NCBI GenBank assembly: GCA_022885665.1
Contig: JAGQDJ010000003.1
Location: 434,001 to 498,000 of the forward strand
Reading direction: 5' to 3'
Source: Triops longicaudatus
Taxonomy: Eukaryota; Arthropoda; Branchiopoda; Notostraca; Triopsidae
DNA length: 64,000 bases
The notes below the pieces were generated by a model, which was not told the DNA's origin, did no database searches, and saw nothing but the letters and a program-made list of their open reading frames with translations. Made by a program: the position numbers and the translations under genes. Positions 45,149 through 59,859 of this stretch are shown here, one piece after another. The first letter of the stretch is position 1. Every line of letters begins with the position of its first letter.

Positions 45149-48100
45149 ATGGCGGACCACTTAGTGGATGGTCCTCCTAACAAACGTCCCAAGTTAACTG
45201 ACACTTTCCGCAATGCTCCGGACAATTCAGGTACTCTTACTGCCCCAAACCCTTTAGCTCCTCTTAAACTTCATTTCAGTATAACTTTCCGTATTTATGG
45301 TTGATATTATCAATCAAAACGATCTTTTTCTTCAACAGATATTCTCGGAAGTGAACTTTTTGATATTGAAAATGACTTGCCGGACGAACTCATGCTCCCC
45401 AGCTCGGCGTCCAACTCCTGGGCGGCCGATACTCCAAGTTCCATGGTTTCTTCTCTGGGTTCCGGCCCGCCACGGCAAACCGGCGGCCCAGGAGCCGTGG
45501 GTATGGGCCTCCAAGCGGCCCAGAACGGCTCTATGGACGGGAATAGCTTAGGTGGCCTGCATCCCAACTTCGGAGGGCCGGGCTTGGGCCAAGCTCCGCC
45601 CCAGCAGCTGCAGAACAAGAACCTGGCCGGTGCCATGGGCGGAGCCGGTCCCCCGAACGGTGGCAGTGCCGGTGGTAACGTGGGTGCGCCCATGATGGGA
45701 ACGACCAAGAGCCCTCTAGGGGCCAAACTGGGCTCGCCACCGATGGTGGTCAAGAGCGAGGGCGGGATGATGTCCTTGTCGAACGTGATGAACGCCATGG
45801 CGTCAGTCAATAACTCAGTGAACAGTGTAGGCAACATGTCCATGGCCGGGGGCGGGGCCAGCAGTGGCGCCATGACCAACACGACGAACAATCTGAGCAA
45901 CGTGATGAGCGTAGGCGGGGCTTCGGGGCCTATGACGACCATGGGCGTGATGAACGTGGCGGGAATGAGTGCCATGAAAGGGCCGATGCACAACGGGCCG
46001 CTGATGGGCAATGCCGGGCCGCAACAGCCGCCTCAGCAACAGCAACAACCACCGCAGCAGCAGCAAGTCGGTCCGAGAGGCGTGATGCTGCAGCAGCCCA
46101 GCAGTAGTCCCCAACTCAGGGGCCAAATGATGCAGCAAATGGGGGCGGGGCCGACACCACGCCTTCAGGTACACTGAAATTGTGTTTCTTCTAAGTTTTC
46201 TTGAAATGAGCATGGAAATTAGAAATTGCGGCAATAAATGAAAGCCTTGATCGTCTCTTGGAAAAGAATGAAATAATTTCAATTTATATATTTTTTTTAA
46301 ATATTTAAAGTATTGTTGAATACATTTGCAGAGCCCAGTAACTCGTACTTGTATTCTTAATAGAGTTTATTTTCCAGTGGTTAGCGTGTATTTTAAACTT
46401 TTAGTGAACGATTCTTTTAACTGGTGAATTTGTAGTAAAATCTTGTCACTCAACTAAAACAGACTCTAAACATGGAAGGCGTAAATGAAGTCGTATTTCT
46501 GTTATTTCTGTTACGTTTGCTCGAAAACAGCTTCAGACGGTAATGTAACGTTAGTGCGCTTTTCAATTGTCTTTTAAAATCAAACTGGCCAACAACTGTT
46601 GCTAGAAAATCATCAGAAATTTGCCTACTTTAGTGATTATAAGTATTTCGTTATTTTGTTATGTTTTAGGATATTGAACGTACTTTTATTCTCTACAAAA
46701 TCTTGACCTTTTGAAACAAATTCTATTAACTTCTTTTAGTGATCTGGATTATTGGTGAATTTATATTGTTTTTGGACTTCCCTGTTAGTCTATTCTCGTC
46801 TTATTTACATACTGTATTAAAAAAAAACTAGATTCTGAAAAATTCTGAAATTTATCTTCAAGTACAACCATTGTAACTTATATCCGTTCTGCATATCCTT
46901 TCTATTATTAGTCATTGTGTGTTATGAACGACGAATACATACTTAAGTTCCGTATTTAAACAAGAGACAAAAATCTTCGTACGCTAGCAGTTCTGCATTT
47001 TTACGAAATGTATGGGAAACTATATTTATCGGTGAATTTGTTGCATTGACTTATTTTATTATTATTAATGTCAAATTGTATTAATTACCTTCTCTTCTCG
47101 GAATTTAGAATCCAAACATGGGAGGTGGGATGAACATGGGCCAATCGCCTTATCCTTTCAATAACATGCCCAACAATATGATGAACATGGGACCGGGAAC
47201 CGGCGGCCCACGGGGCGCTCCGGTGCAGCAAATTCCGCTGCAGCGCTTCCCGGGCAACGCCAACGAAGCGGCAGCACTCCAGCAGCAGCAACAGAGGGCG
47301 CAGCTGATGGCGGGTGGCACGGTGTTGGGTGCCAACATTGGCAACAATCAGAACGCGGGACCGGGTGTCCTTCAGCAGCAACAGCCCCAGCAACCCGGGC
47401 TCCATCACAACGCCCTAGGAGCCATGGTAAGCGGGGCCAACGCCCCAGGAGGCGGACCGGGTGTGCCTGGCCCAGGCGCCGGCCCCACGACTGCCGACCC
47501 GGAGAAGAGGAAACTGATCCAGCAACAATTAGTACTGCTATTGCATGCTCACAAGTGCCAACGCCGTGAAAACCAAGCGAATGGCGAGGTAATGTATTTT
47601 TAAGTTATTTTTCTTGATTATTGTATATAGTTTTCATAATTTGTTTGTATTTTTCTTCATTTACTTGCGTTAAAGCCCAGTTAAAGTAAAAATAGTGGAA
47701 TAGTTTGTGTAGTGCAAGAATAAGTGAATATAAAAATAACTGAGAAAATCAAAAATTTAGTTCTGTAAAAAGATTGAAAGGCCAAAAGTACCAGTAAAAT
47801 AATAAGAAGCTATGAATTGCGTGCAATAAAAAGGCATTTTCTTGAATTGCAGTGTACGTTACCCCATTGTCGGACCATGAAGAACGTGCTAAACCATATG
47901 ACGACATGCCAGGCGGGGAAGGCGTGTCCTGTTCCTCACTGCTCCTCCTCCCGTCAGATCATTGCGCATTGGAAGAACTGCAACCGTTCCGACTGCCCCG
48001 TGTGTTTGCCCTTGAAGCAAGCTGACAGAAACCGAAACAATCCCAACGGTAAAGATCATCACTTGGTCCCAACTTCCACGTCTAATCTAATAATACAAAT

Positions 48101-51100
48101 TATTATTTTTTATAAATTATTATTAATAATTATTATGACTAAATAATAACCAATACTAGTATTTTTGTAATAAATTAATTATTGTATTGATATTTATGAC
48201 GCGTTTTCGTCGTTAAAAGGAAATCCTGGTGCCGTGAATTCGCAAGCGAGTCCCAACGCGAACGACATGGCCAACTTGGCAGGCTTGGGTTGCGGGCCGG
48301 CACAGAATGCCAATCCTCTGAATGCAGGCCCTGCGAATGCCTTAAACCAACAACAACAGCAGCAGCAGCAGCAACAAGTTGCGCCCAATAACCACCTGGT
48401 CAGTCAAGGGCCGCATTCCGGATCGATGCCAGGAGCAGGAAACCCGCCACCTTTTCCAATGGGCGGACCGGGTGGACTGCTACAAAACCGGCCCCGGGGG
48501 CCTGCCCCGCCCCAGGGGGCGCCACAACAGCAGCAGCCTGTCAACGGCCCCATGATGGGACCGGACAACACAGGCTTCGCTAGAAGAATGCCTGGACCGC
48601 CTGGTAACTGCCAAGTTCAGCCAGCGGTGATGACCCAGGTCCAAATGGCTGCTAACGCAGCAGCAGCAGCAGCTAATGCCGCGAATCAGCAGCAGCAACA
48701 ACAAGCTCCACCCCCTCAGCAGCAACAGCAACCCTCACCGCTCGGTGGAGCGAATATGGTGGCCTTCGGGGACGCACAAAATGCCTTAGCTTCAGTGGTA
48801 AATTTCTTGAGTGTTTTTGTATTAAATGGTTTCAGAATCTCGCTATAAGGAACTTTGTCCGCAAATATGTCAAAATGGTAAAATTCTAGTAATTTAAAAA
48901 AAATTTAAAAATATATTAAAGCTGTCACATATTTTTGTAGTTTTTCTAGACGTTTAATGTTACGGGTTCGTTATAATGAGATTCTACTGGATATAGTTTA
49001 AATGAACGAAACTTGGAATATTTGAGTTTTTTTTAAGTTAGTAAGGATGAAGTGAAATGATCAAAAGGTTTGAGAAGTAATCGATCGTTCTTTTTTTGTA
49101 CTTCTCGCTTTGATAAAAAAGGATAAAGAGGCCCCAGAAGCTCTTCAAACGGTACTTTCCGATGTTAACTTCTGTCTTTTTTTTTTATTGTTCGTCTTTC
49201 TTTTGACTGAATTTTTTGAATTATTTTTCTTTTTAATTCTTAAAATAAACTTCTATGGATTTAGTTCTGGAATTCAGTATATAGGTGTCTATTTATACCA
49301 CGTAATGGACGTTCTTTAACTCCAAGTAGCTTCGCATAGTGCATGTGGGATTCATTGTTCTTGCGCTGGTTTCTTCAATCTGCGGTCAAAGCGGTGTAAT
49401 GTGTTCGAGCTTTTCCCGGGCGCTGTGGTGTCAGTAGTACATGTTTTATTGTTTTAAAAAGAACTTTTCCCGTTTCGTTTTGTTGTCAGTGGTTATCTTG
49501 AAGATACGCATTTTCCCATCATTAGGTGGGTTAGGCAAAAGTGTGGCGACGAAGATGAGAAAGTGAAAGCGTCTAATGCGTATTTGTTCTTTCGCGTTTC
49601 TCTTTCTAGTGCGGAACTGGGCCGGTACAGTTACCTGGTGGTTTGCAACCCAGTCAAGTGACGGCTGACCCCGTCCAAGGAACCAAAGAGTGGCACCAAT
49701 CCGTCTCCCCGGACCTCAGGAATCATCTTGTCCAAAAGCTGTACGCTTTTTTCTACAATTTCCGCGTTCACCTGCATTTTTATTTTTTTATTTATCTCAT
49801 TTTCTAATATTTACACTTTGTTTTGAATAATGGTGAATGCTTTGATGTTGTTGGATTTTTAGTATTTTTATTTTTTACTTTCTTATGGAAATATTTTATT
49901 GTATATGTTTTATTTATTACATAAGTTGGCTTTATTATTTACATTTTATTACATAATTATTGCAGTTATTTTGGTTTTTATTGCTCACTTATTTTGAATA
50001 ATGCTGATTGGATCTGTTACCATTGCAGAGTGCAAGCCATTTTCCCGACGCCCAACCGAGAAGCGATGCTGGATCGAAGAATGCATAATCTCGTGGCATA
50101 TGCGCGAAAAGTGGAAGGCGACATGTATCGAGCTGCCAATTCGAGAGTAAAGCCTTTTTCTTCCTTTCCTGTGTTTCATAGGAGAAAATACTGATTTCGA
50201 AACTTTGGCCATTTTAGTCCGAGTATTACCATCTCCTGGCGGAGAAGATCTACAAGATCCAGAAAGAATTGGACGAAAAGCGACAGAAACGGAAAGAACT
50301 GGCAATTTTGCAACAACAGCAGCAAGATCCTTCCACGCCTTTAGGTCCCAACGTCCCGCAGCAAAACAACCCCTTAGCCTCGCCGGTTCAGCAACAGCCA
50401 CAGCAACAACAAACCCAGCCCCAACCCGGCATGGGCGGAGTTCGACCACCCAACATGATGGGCACGCCCTTGGCAGGTCCTCGGGGCCCTGGAGTGCCTA
50501 TGATGAACCAAAATCCCATGATTCGAGGTCAAACACCGGGTAATGAGATTTTAACAAAAATCCATAGATGAAATAAAAATAAAAAAGAATAATTATTTGA
50601 ATATCAGTGACAACTTGTTGTTCAGCTTGTGATTTCAAATGTCAGTGTAATTTGTTCTAATATTTTTTTACTTTTTCTTAGGCATGGCAATGGGAGGTCC
50701 GAATATGATGCCTGGTATGGGCGGGGCCACTGGGCAGCCCAGGTTACCTTTACCGCAGCAAGTGCGACCGGAGATGCCCGGTCCACCCAACCAAACCGTA
50801 CCCTTGCCGGGTCTATCTCCTTACTCGATAGGCACTCCCGTGAGCGCAGGCGCCATGGTGGTTAATTCGCCCTTCCCGTCTCCCAACATGAACCCCCAGC
50901 AGCAGCAATTAAACGATATGCTCAAGTCTCAGCAACAACAGCAATCCCACCCTCCCCACGGTCAACAGGCGGCACAGCAGCAGCAGCAGCAACAAGCCCA
51001 GCAGCAGGCCAGCAACTTAATGCACCGCAACCAAGGGCCTTTGCCACCTTATTCCATGGCCCAGCAACAAGGCAATTCTACTCAGCAGCAACCCCAATTC

Positions 51101-54100
51101 GTCAATACCATGGCTCGACAGCAACAAGGCATGCACCCGCAGCAGCAGCACAACGTAGGCCTGCCCAACGATATCATGGACCGCATGACGCCCAACGGGT
51201 CCATCATGAACTCCGCCCACATGGGCCAACCCAACAACCCACCTCAAAACCAACAGCAGCAGCAGCCTAGCAAAGGCCCCGTGGAGCTGCACAACATGCT
51301 GGCCAACACGCCATCGGCCGATATGCACCACGGACAGCAAAATGGCACCACCACGCCCACCCTGGGCAACGAGTTCCATGAGCTGAAGCAGGAAATTAAG
51401 CAAGAAACGCCTCTGGGCATGGGTTTTGGCATCAAACGGGAAGAAGAAGACAGTTCCGAGGCGGTGGGCGGTGACAACTCATCGCAGGATTACAGTTCTC
51501 AGGGGTTCCTCACACCAGCCACCAATACCAACACGGGCAAGTCGATGTACATGTCTGGTGACGCAGCAGCGGATGGTATGGACATCAAAACCGAAGATTG
51601 CAAGCCGGAAATCAAGGCAGAACCGATGGAAGATATGCCTTGTAACAACACGAGCGATAACCAGGGCTCGGAAACGCAGGTTAAAGAAGAACCGGCCGCG
51701 AGTGCGGTAAAAGAAGAGGCTTCGTCGCCCATGTCCGGCGGAGAGAGCAGTAGCAGCGCGAGAGCACCGACACCGGAAGTCAAACCACCCACCAAAGTCG
51801 AAGCCACGCCTGCGTCCTTCTTCGGCAGTTCGGCAGTACCGTACATCCCACGCCCCAGCGCCAATCTCCCGCCCCCGAGCAGCAGCAACAGTAGCAGAAA
51901 CGAGAACCGACCGGGCAAAGTCATTTTCACGCCGGACGAACTCCGAGCAGCGCTGATGTGCACTTTGGAGAAAATGTACAGGCTCGATCCCGAGTCGTTG
52001 CCGTTCCGAGATCCGGTTGACCCACAGAAACTGGGTATTCCGGACTACTTCGATATTATTAAGAAGCCCATGGACCTGTCGACGATTAAAAGGAAGTTAG
52101 ACACCGGCCAGTACAAAGATCCTTGGGAGTACTGCGACGACGTGTGGCTCATGTTCGATAACGCATGGGTGTACAACAGGAAGACTTCCAGAGTCTACCG
52201 TTGTTGCACCAAAGTACGATATATTCCCTATTTTGTTTAATGGTTCTATTTTTTTAATCTGATTTTTATTTTTCGACATATTTCTTTTAATTTTTTGGTG
52301 AAATTTGTAAAAAAAAATATTCTTAGTGTAATTTATTAAAATTAATTTTGTGTTTTTCGACATAGTTATCGGAAGTATTTGAGCAAGAAATCGATCCTGT
52401 GATGCAGTCCTTGGGCTATTGCTGTGGTCGCAAGTATACCTTTAATCCCCAAGTGCTTTGCTGCTACGGCAAGCAGCTGTGTTCCATCCCTCGTGACGCC
52501 AAGTATTATTGCTATCACCGATACACATACTGCCAGAAGTGTTTCAGTGACATACCGGGAGATACCGTGACCTTGGGTGACGAGCCTGGTCAGCCTACAA
52601 CGTATGATGTTCCTTTTTTGTATTTTTTTATTATGTTGATTTTTTTCGTTTACCATAATTGGCGTTGAATTAGAATTGATAAATAGAGAGAAAATTTTAT
52701 ATTTTTGTATAATAGGATGATTCGCAAAGACCAATTTACGGAGATGAAAAACGATGCCTTGGACCTGGAGCCGTTTGTGGATTGCATGGAGTGCGGTCGG
52801 AAACTGCACCAGATTTGCGTTTTGCACATGGACTGCATCTGGCCGAACGGTTTTACCTGTGATAACTGCCTCAAAGCGCGGGGTGACAAGAGAAAAGATA
52901 ACAAATTCGTAGCCAAGAGACTCCAACCCACCAAACTGGGCACCTACATTGAAACGCGAGTCAATAACTACCTGAAGAAGAAAGAAGCTGGCGCCGGAGA
53001 AGTCGTCGTTCGTGTCGTAGCCTCTTCCGAAAAGGTCACGGAAGTCAAATCCGGCATGAAATCTAGGTACGTTTCTCTTTATTTATTAGATTCTTTCACT
53101 CCTTAATTTTCGTGAGTAATTCTTGTTTTGGGGGTAATTTATGTTTTGCTTGTTTGGTTTCGCGTCTTGTTGTATTTTTTACCAACAAGTTTTTCATTTT
53201 TTGTCTTACTTGTTCACTTATGTTTGCCTGTTTTGTGTATTGGGTTTTGTGATAATTTTCCTACTACTTTATGTTCAGTTTGATATGAGTAAGATTTGTC
53301 ATGAATATTTAATCGCGATTTTGGTAACAGGTTCGTGGACACGGGAGAAATGCCGGAGTGTTACCCTTACCGAGCCAAAGCCTTGTTTGCCTTCGAGGAG
53401 ATTGACGGGACAGATGTGTGCTTTTTTGGCATGCACGTGCAAGAATACGGCTCCGACGCACCGCAGCCCAACTCGCGTCGCGTTTACCTAGCTTACTTGG
53501 ACTCGGTCCACTTTTTCCGACCGAAACAGTTCCGTACAGCCGTCTACCACGAAATCCTTCTCGCCTACTTAGACTACGTCAAACAATTGGGCTACTGCAT
53601 GGCTCACATCTGGGCGTGTCCACCGTCCGAAGGCGACGACTACATCTTCCACTGCCATCCGCCCGAACAAAAGATCCCCAAGCCCAAACGCTTGCAAGAA
53701 TGGTACAAGAAAATGCTGGACCGGGGCATCATCGAAAGAATCGTCCTCGATTACAAAGACATCCTCAAACAGGCCATGGAAGACAACCTGACTTCGGCAG
53801 CCGAGTTGCCGTACTTTGAGGGCGATTTCTGGCCGAATGTGCTGGAGGAAGCGATAAAAGAGCTCGACCAAGAGGAAGAAGAGAAGAGGAAGCAAGAAGC
53901 GGCTGCCGAGGCTGCGGCTGCTGCAGCAGCAGCCGCGTCTACCGAAGAAACGGAAGTGGGCCTCGATGGCAAGAAAAAAGGCCAGAAAAAGGCGAAAAAG
54001 TCCAACAAAGCCAAAGCTAACCAACGGAAGAACAACAAAAAGTCTAACGCTCCCCAAACGGGCAATGACCTGTCGGCCAAGATCTTCGCGACGATGGAAA

Positions 54101-57100
54101 AACATAAAGAAGTCTTCTTCGTGATCCGTTTACACTCGGCTCAGTCAGCGGCGAGCTTAGGACCGGTCGTGGACCCGGATCCGTACATTGCCTGCGATAT
54201 CATGGACGGCCGCGACGCTTTCCTGACCTTAGCGAGGGACAAACACTACGAGTTTTCGTCTCTAAGAAGAGCCAAGTACTCGAGCATGGCCATGTTGTAC
54301 GAGCTGCACAACCAAGGCAGCGACCGGTTCGTGTACACTTGTAATAACTGCAAAGCACATGTCGAAACGCGGTATCATTGTACCTCCTGCGACGATTTTG
54401 ATCTCTGCGTGCCCTGTTACGAGAAAGAAGGCCATCCCCACAAGATGGAGCGCCTGGGCTTTGATCTTGATGATGGATCGTCACCGTCCGATAGCAAACA
54501 GACCAACCCGCAAGAAGCCAGGAAATTGTCGATTCAACGATGCATCCAGAGCTTGGTGCACGCTTGTCAGTGCCGAGACGCCAATTGCCGACTGCCCAGC
54601 TGTCAGAAAATGAAGCGAGTCGTCACGCATACGCGGTCCTGCAAGCGCAAGACCAACGGGGGCTGTCCGATTTGCAAGCAGCTTATTGCCTTGTGCTGCT
54701 ACCACGCCAAGCACTGTCAGGTATTGAACCTCTTACGAGCAAAACCTACTGAAGAAAAAGATAACTTAAAAAGATAAACAAAGAAAAATAATCAAACTTT
54801 TTTTTGGTTCTTGCAGGAAACCAAGTGTCCAGTACCGTTCTGCCCGAACATCAAACAGAAGCTGAAACAGCAACAGTTGCAGCAGAGGTTACAGCAAGCC
54901 CAGCTGATGAGGAGAAGAATGGCTGCCATGTCGACGATGGGCACGAGAGCACCGGGACCAGGCACGCCTGGAGGTGCCTTGGGCGGGCCAGGTGGTATGG
55001 GAGGCCCGGGTTCACCGTTAGAAGCGGCCCAGTCGGAACTGCTGCCCATAGCGCACCAACCCGGTGTCGGTATGAAGCCAACGACGCAGACACCACCAGC
55101 GAATGTGTTGCAGGTGGTTAAGCAGGTAAAGTCCTCCAGATCAGTCTTTCGCTTAAAAATTTCAGAATATTTAAGGTATTATTTATTTAATTTTAAGTAT
55201 TTCAGTCGCTTTCCCACCTTTTGTGCTTGGGGCTTAATTTCTAATTACTGTTGTTTCTTTTTCAGAATTAATTTTATATGGTTGATTTGCTGTTTGGTTT
55301 ACGCTATTTTTCTTTATTTAGTTTTGTGTTCTCCATATTTTAGTTTTAAAACGGCCTAGTATTGTAACTTGGGAGAATCTCGCTATAACAAACCCTTTCT
55401 TAACGAATTATTAGTTTGTATCTCAAGAATTAATTGCATTAAAAAAAGCTAAACAAAAATCTGAGAAATTCTGTCTGAAAATTCCTTGTTATTCAAATAA
55501 TCTAGTTTCAAAATTGACTGAAAGATTGTTGTGTTGCCAAATAGGTCCAAGAAGAAGCGGCGAGACAGCAAGTGCCGCAGTCGTTCGGCAAAGGTGGCAT
55601 GATTGGCTTAGCAGGCGTGGCCGGGCCCGGGAACCCGAACATGGGTAACATGCCGCCTCCACAATTACACCAGATGGGCATGCAGCGACCTCCTATGGGT
55701 GTCGGAGCCATGAACATGGGAATGGTGTCTCCTGGCGTCGGCAATCCTCAACAACAAGGCGGTGTAGGCCAAGGCGTCATGAACCCTATGAACATGGGCA
55801 TGGGTATGGGCAACGCTGGTGCTGGCCAAGGAAACCCGAGACTACTACCTGGCATGGATCAATGGGGTAACAACCGGTTCGCACCACCTGGACCGGGAGG
55901 AGGCGTCATGGGCCAGCCGAACAACCCTGGGCTGCGTCAACCGACGCCCGGCCCACCTAATCCCATGATGGTGGGTCGAAACCCCATGATGGTGCAGCAA
56001 AATGCGGCCCAGCAACCGGGCGGTGATCAGAGTCTGCAGAACCAAGCCGTCGGAGTGGGCGTGACGCCCGGATCCATGCCTTCTGCCTCAGGCGCCCCCG
56101 GTGCCGCTGGTGGCATTCAACGACCGTTGCCTCAAGCCTTACAACAACTGCTGCAAACGCTCAAGTCGCCGACCACGCCCCAGCAGCAGCAGCAAGTTTT
56201 ATCGATACTAAAAAGCAACCCACAGCTTATGGCTGCGTTTATCAAACAAAGAGCGCTGTTGCAGCAAGGACAGACAGGAGGAGCAACGGGCGGAGCCCAG
56301 GCAGCGCCTGGTGGCCCGAATCCTCAACAACAGCAGCAGCAAGGCCAACCAGGGCAACCACAGCAGCAGCAACAGATGGGTATGCAGGGGCAAATGATGG
56401 CACCGATGGGGATGTTGCCGAATCAAGGCCAGCAAGGTGGCGCGCAGGGCGCTCCTGGGCAAGCTATGAACAACCAGCAGCAGCAGCAATGGTTCCGGGC
56501 CCAGCAAATGATGGCCATGCAGCGCCAACAGCAGCAGCAGCAACAACAACAACAGCAGCAGCAGGGCTTCCAGCAACCGCAAGTGCCACCGTACAACCAG
56601 CGCCCTCGTCAGCCGCACAATATGTACAACCCGCAGCAGCAGCAACCGGGGAACCAAGGAGGCCAGTTTGGCTCGGTGGACCAGTTTAACCCGGCTAACC
56701 AGTCGCCCCAGATGCAGCAGCTGCTGCAGCAACAACAGCAGCAGATGAAACACACGCCCCCGCCCATGTCACCCAGCCAGCAAGTCATGATGGGTGGCCA
56801 CGCCCAGCCCAATGTTTCACCGCAACATAACGTCATGCACGCCGTCAGGTCACCGCCCCCTTCTTCGTTACCGCAGACTGTACGGTCACCGCAGCCCAAT
56901 CCTTCGCCCCGCCCAGGAATGGGAGGAATGTCCGGGTTGGCACCGTCGCCCCGCCCACCGGCACCTTCACCTCGCAGCCAAAGCACCGGGCCGCCCCCGA
57001 ATATGGGCCAACCCACTGCACCGTCGCCCCACCACCCACCCTCCCAGTCGCCACGACCAGGAGGGGGCGGGGCCATGGACCCGGGGGAGATGCTGCTCCA

Positions 57101-57236
57101 CTCGAACGTGAACCAACTGCTAAATAACCAAATGGGCAACGCCGGGCAGCCGGGGGCGGGCCCTGGCGGTGACCACGACGGTGGTGCCCCCTTAACGCCC
57201 CAAGATCAGTTGTCTAAGTTTGTGGAAACGTTATGA
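45149..57236 (+). CDS. CREBBP: CBP/p300 histone acetyltransferase and transcriptional coactivator
   Basis: Fourteen coding exons: 45149-45230, 45339-46168, 47109-47588, 47853-48048, 48220-48797, 49610-49740, 50029-50146, 50218-50539, 50682-52213, 52366-52601, 52716-53066, 53331-54720, 54817-55125 and 55545-57236. The total is 2749 codons, 2748 residues. The start MADHLVDGPPNKRPKLTD is the CBP signature. Domains in order: TAZ1 (about 439-527, zinc Cys/His), KIX (746-830, GTKEWHQSVSPDLRNHLVQK), bromodomain (1325-1435, PDYFDIIKKPMDLSTIKRKL), PHD/RING-like region (1440-1540), HAT (to about 1870, MHVQEYGSDAPQPNSRRVYL), ZZ finger (1952-1990), TAZ2 (2015-2105) and the NCBD (from 2378, LKSNPQLMAAFIKQR). 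Gln- and Gly/Pro/Met-rich linkers fill the rest. It acetylates H3K18/K27 and bridges CREB and other activators to transcription. It seems to be a single-copy CBP/p300 (nejire-type). Confidence 0.98.
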
Positions 57237-59859
57237 AACTGGACCTGAGTAAATAGGGGAATGATTGTTGTTATTTTTAAAAAATGAGCAAAACAGTATT
57301 AAAATTTAAACCTTCCCTCCCTTTCCTCTTTTTTATAACAAAAATACGAGCGCAGAAAAAAAATAAAGTGAGAAAGAAAAGGGGTGAGATCTCATTGGGA
57401 GTGAAAGGAATTAGTGAATGTGGATGCCCGCCCCGTCGTGGCAGCTTGCGACAATTCCCCTGTTTCTCCCTTCGGCAGTTTTTTTCCTTGATTTTTTTTT
57501 CTGTTATTGGTGCGGAGTTTAGCCAAGCGTACTTGATGTTCTGCGCCCGGAATGAAGGTATTTTCCTGGCTTCCATTGTTGTTCGGTGAAGCCCGTGGGA
57601 GGAATGGAGAGAAATAGGCCAAAAATCACATTCCAAGTTGACGAAATGGAAGAATGGTGGATGTGCAAAATGCAAAGAGGAGCAAGTTCACTTGGGTGGA
57701 ACAAAAAAAAGATGCTCCTCGTTGTGTTCCAAGCTGCTGGAATCTGGAAGGTGATGAAATAGCGAAATGGACGGATGCAAGACTCGGAAATGGAGGAAAC
57801 GCGGGGTGAAAGGTGAAGCACGTCTCTTTTTCCAGAAAAATTAACCCCTTTCCTGTATTTTTCCCTGCTTGTGAAACAAATCAAGTATCGTGGAGATAAC
57901 CTGGTCGGAAGAAGACGTAGAAAAAACGAATTTTTTCGAGCGGAAATGTGCCGTGCTCAATGTACAGTGTATAGAAACTCTCCTCCGATTGATAATGTTA
58001 TTTACACGCAAAAAAAACTTCCGAGAAGGATTTTTGCAAAATGTGGAACGAAACTGGGATGGATTTAGCGATACATAACTTTTCCTTTTTATTTATTTTT
58101 TGAATTTGCGGAAAGATGCAAGGCAAGAGGGAAAAGCTGTTCCTAAAATACTATTTTGAGAAAAACACACTCGCCATCCGTAAACTGAACGATGAGAAAA
58201 AAGCAAACAAAAAGTGGAAGAGCTGCTGTGGAAGTCCTCGGTCCAGTTTCGTTGGGTCGAGAAGTTTTGTATAATTTTTGTGTCCAATGACTTTTTTTCT
58301 TACTAGAACATGTGTAATTGTGACTTGTCCCATGACAGCGCCCCGTCTCCCACCCTTGTGTTAATTTTTTAAAATTTTGTTTTTGTTTTCCCCGTTTTTT
58401 TTCCCCGATACGCCAGTTGAATCAAAAAGTGGTCATTTGATGCTAATTTTTACAGTTCAAGTGATGTTTTGTAGATGACTGGAACGGAGCAGTGCTTTTT
58501 TAAAGAAAACAACAAAAGGGCGATGAAAAAATGTGTACAAAGAGAAACAAGAGGAAAAAGTTTTAATTTCTTCTTCTGCATAGAAGAGTAGGCAAAGGAA
58601 TTGTACAAGTGAATATCTATCCTCCTTCCCCGAAAAAAGTCGAAATAGCTAAAATCTCATGGTGTTGGTCATGTGTGTGAAGTTTCTTACCTACCGAACA
58701 GCAGCGGAAGATGAAGACACAGCCGGAGGAGATTAGCCAAGTCGGGGTTCTGCATGTGCTGTACTATTTAGGATTGTGAGAAATTGACGAACTGTGGAAT
58801 AAGGACGAAGAAACAAGAGAACGTCCTGACTGAAAAAATGCGATTTTTCTATGTACAAGGGTTTATGCAGGACATTGTAAATAAATTGTTACCATTTCAA
58901 ATTTAAAAGGATTTTCCGTTCATACGACTTTGAATTCGGAGGGAGGAATAATGCTTCAATTTCAGGTTATAAACCGTTTTTTGGCCATCATTGCGGATGG
59001 TCATCAAAGTGAGCAATAGTGCCAACCGGTAGACATTTTAATTATTTTTATTTAAGTAGTTCCGATTCTGGAAAAATCCTAGAAAGCACTAGACGTTGGT
59101 ACTAACCGGCAGTTCGGTAAAAGTAGAGACTTGACAACAGGTGATACAGGTTGAGGACCCAGAGAGTCAAGAATCTAACGTGACGACTGTTCGTAAAAGA
59201 TAAAAATTGTATCACAGACATAAATCAGAATTTGAAACTTAAAAAAAAGGTGAAGAATGTGCACAGAAACGGGGGAAAAAACGGGGACAAAGCCCGTAAT
59301 GGGAACGCACTTTCCTTTCACTGCCAAAAGCGGTCCTCGCCGCAAGACTTTCATGCCTTCATGACCGTTTTTCGCAGTTAATGAAATGAGGAGCTGCGCC
59401 TTTTTATCGGGCTAGACAAAAATCGCAATGTCAGCGAAACCATGAATTCCCTAATTTTTTGGAAAAAATGGGCCTTCTCCATGAAAACTGAAAAACAGTG
59501 CTTCAATTTTAAATTAAATACTATGTTTATTCTGCCATTATGCCAGGTTAAAGTCAACGCTGATTTTTTCCTTGATTTTATTCTGGAATGTTGAAAGAAA
59601 TTCCATATTAGTGGAACGCGTCACCGTGCCATGGACAAACGGGACGTTTGATCACCCTATTTACAGAACTTGTACGCCCAAGGGAGAATTGAACTTAATT
59701 GTCATTTCGAAGGTACCGAAACTGAAGATACATTACGAAACTTGATTTTATTTAAAGGACTATACCAACGGCAATAAAAACTCCAAGTTTATGACTACAG
59801 CTTTATTGTAAAATTCGCAGGTTGGTTTTTAACGCACTCCATCGTTGAAAATACGTTTA
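57237..59859. other. CBP 3' UTR and convergent gap to TOMM5
   Basis: The CBP 3' UTR runs to about 58900. A TGTAAATA, matching the Pumilio consensus TGTANATA, is at 58876-58883 and overlaps an AATAAA at 58880-58885. The UTR is rich in A and G. From 58900 to 59800 nothing was recognised, apart from the TOMM5 poly(A) signal on the minus strand at 59802-59807. Confidence 0.55.

Noticed and set aside
45310..46011. Long antisense open frame (233 codons) opposite CBP exon 2
   Set aside because: It is the shadow of GC-rich, Gly/Pro/Met-rich CBP coding sequence, with low-complexity Pro/Leu composition and no splice or start context.
56208..56753. Leu-rich antisense frame opposite the last CBP exon
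   Set aside because: CAG/CAA repeats read backwards give Leu runs; this is a mirror of the polyglutamine tracts.
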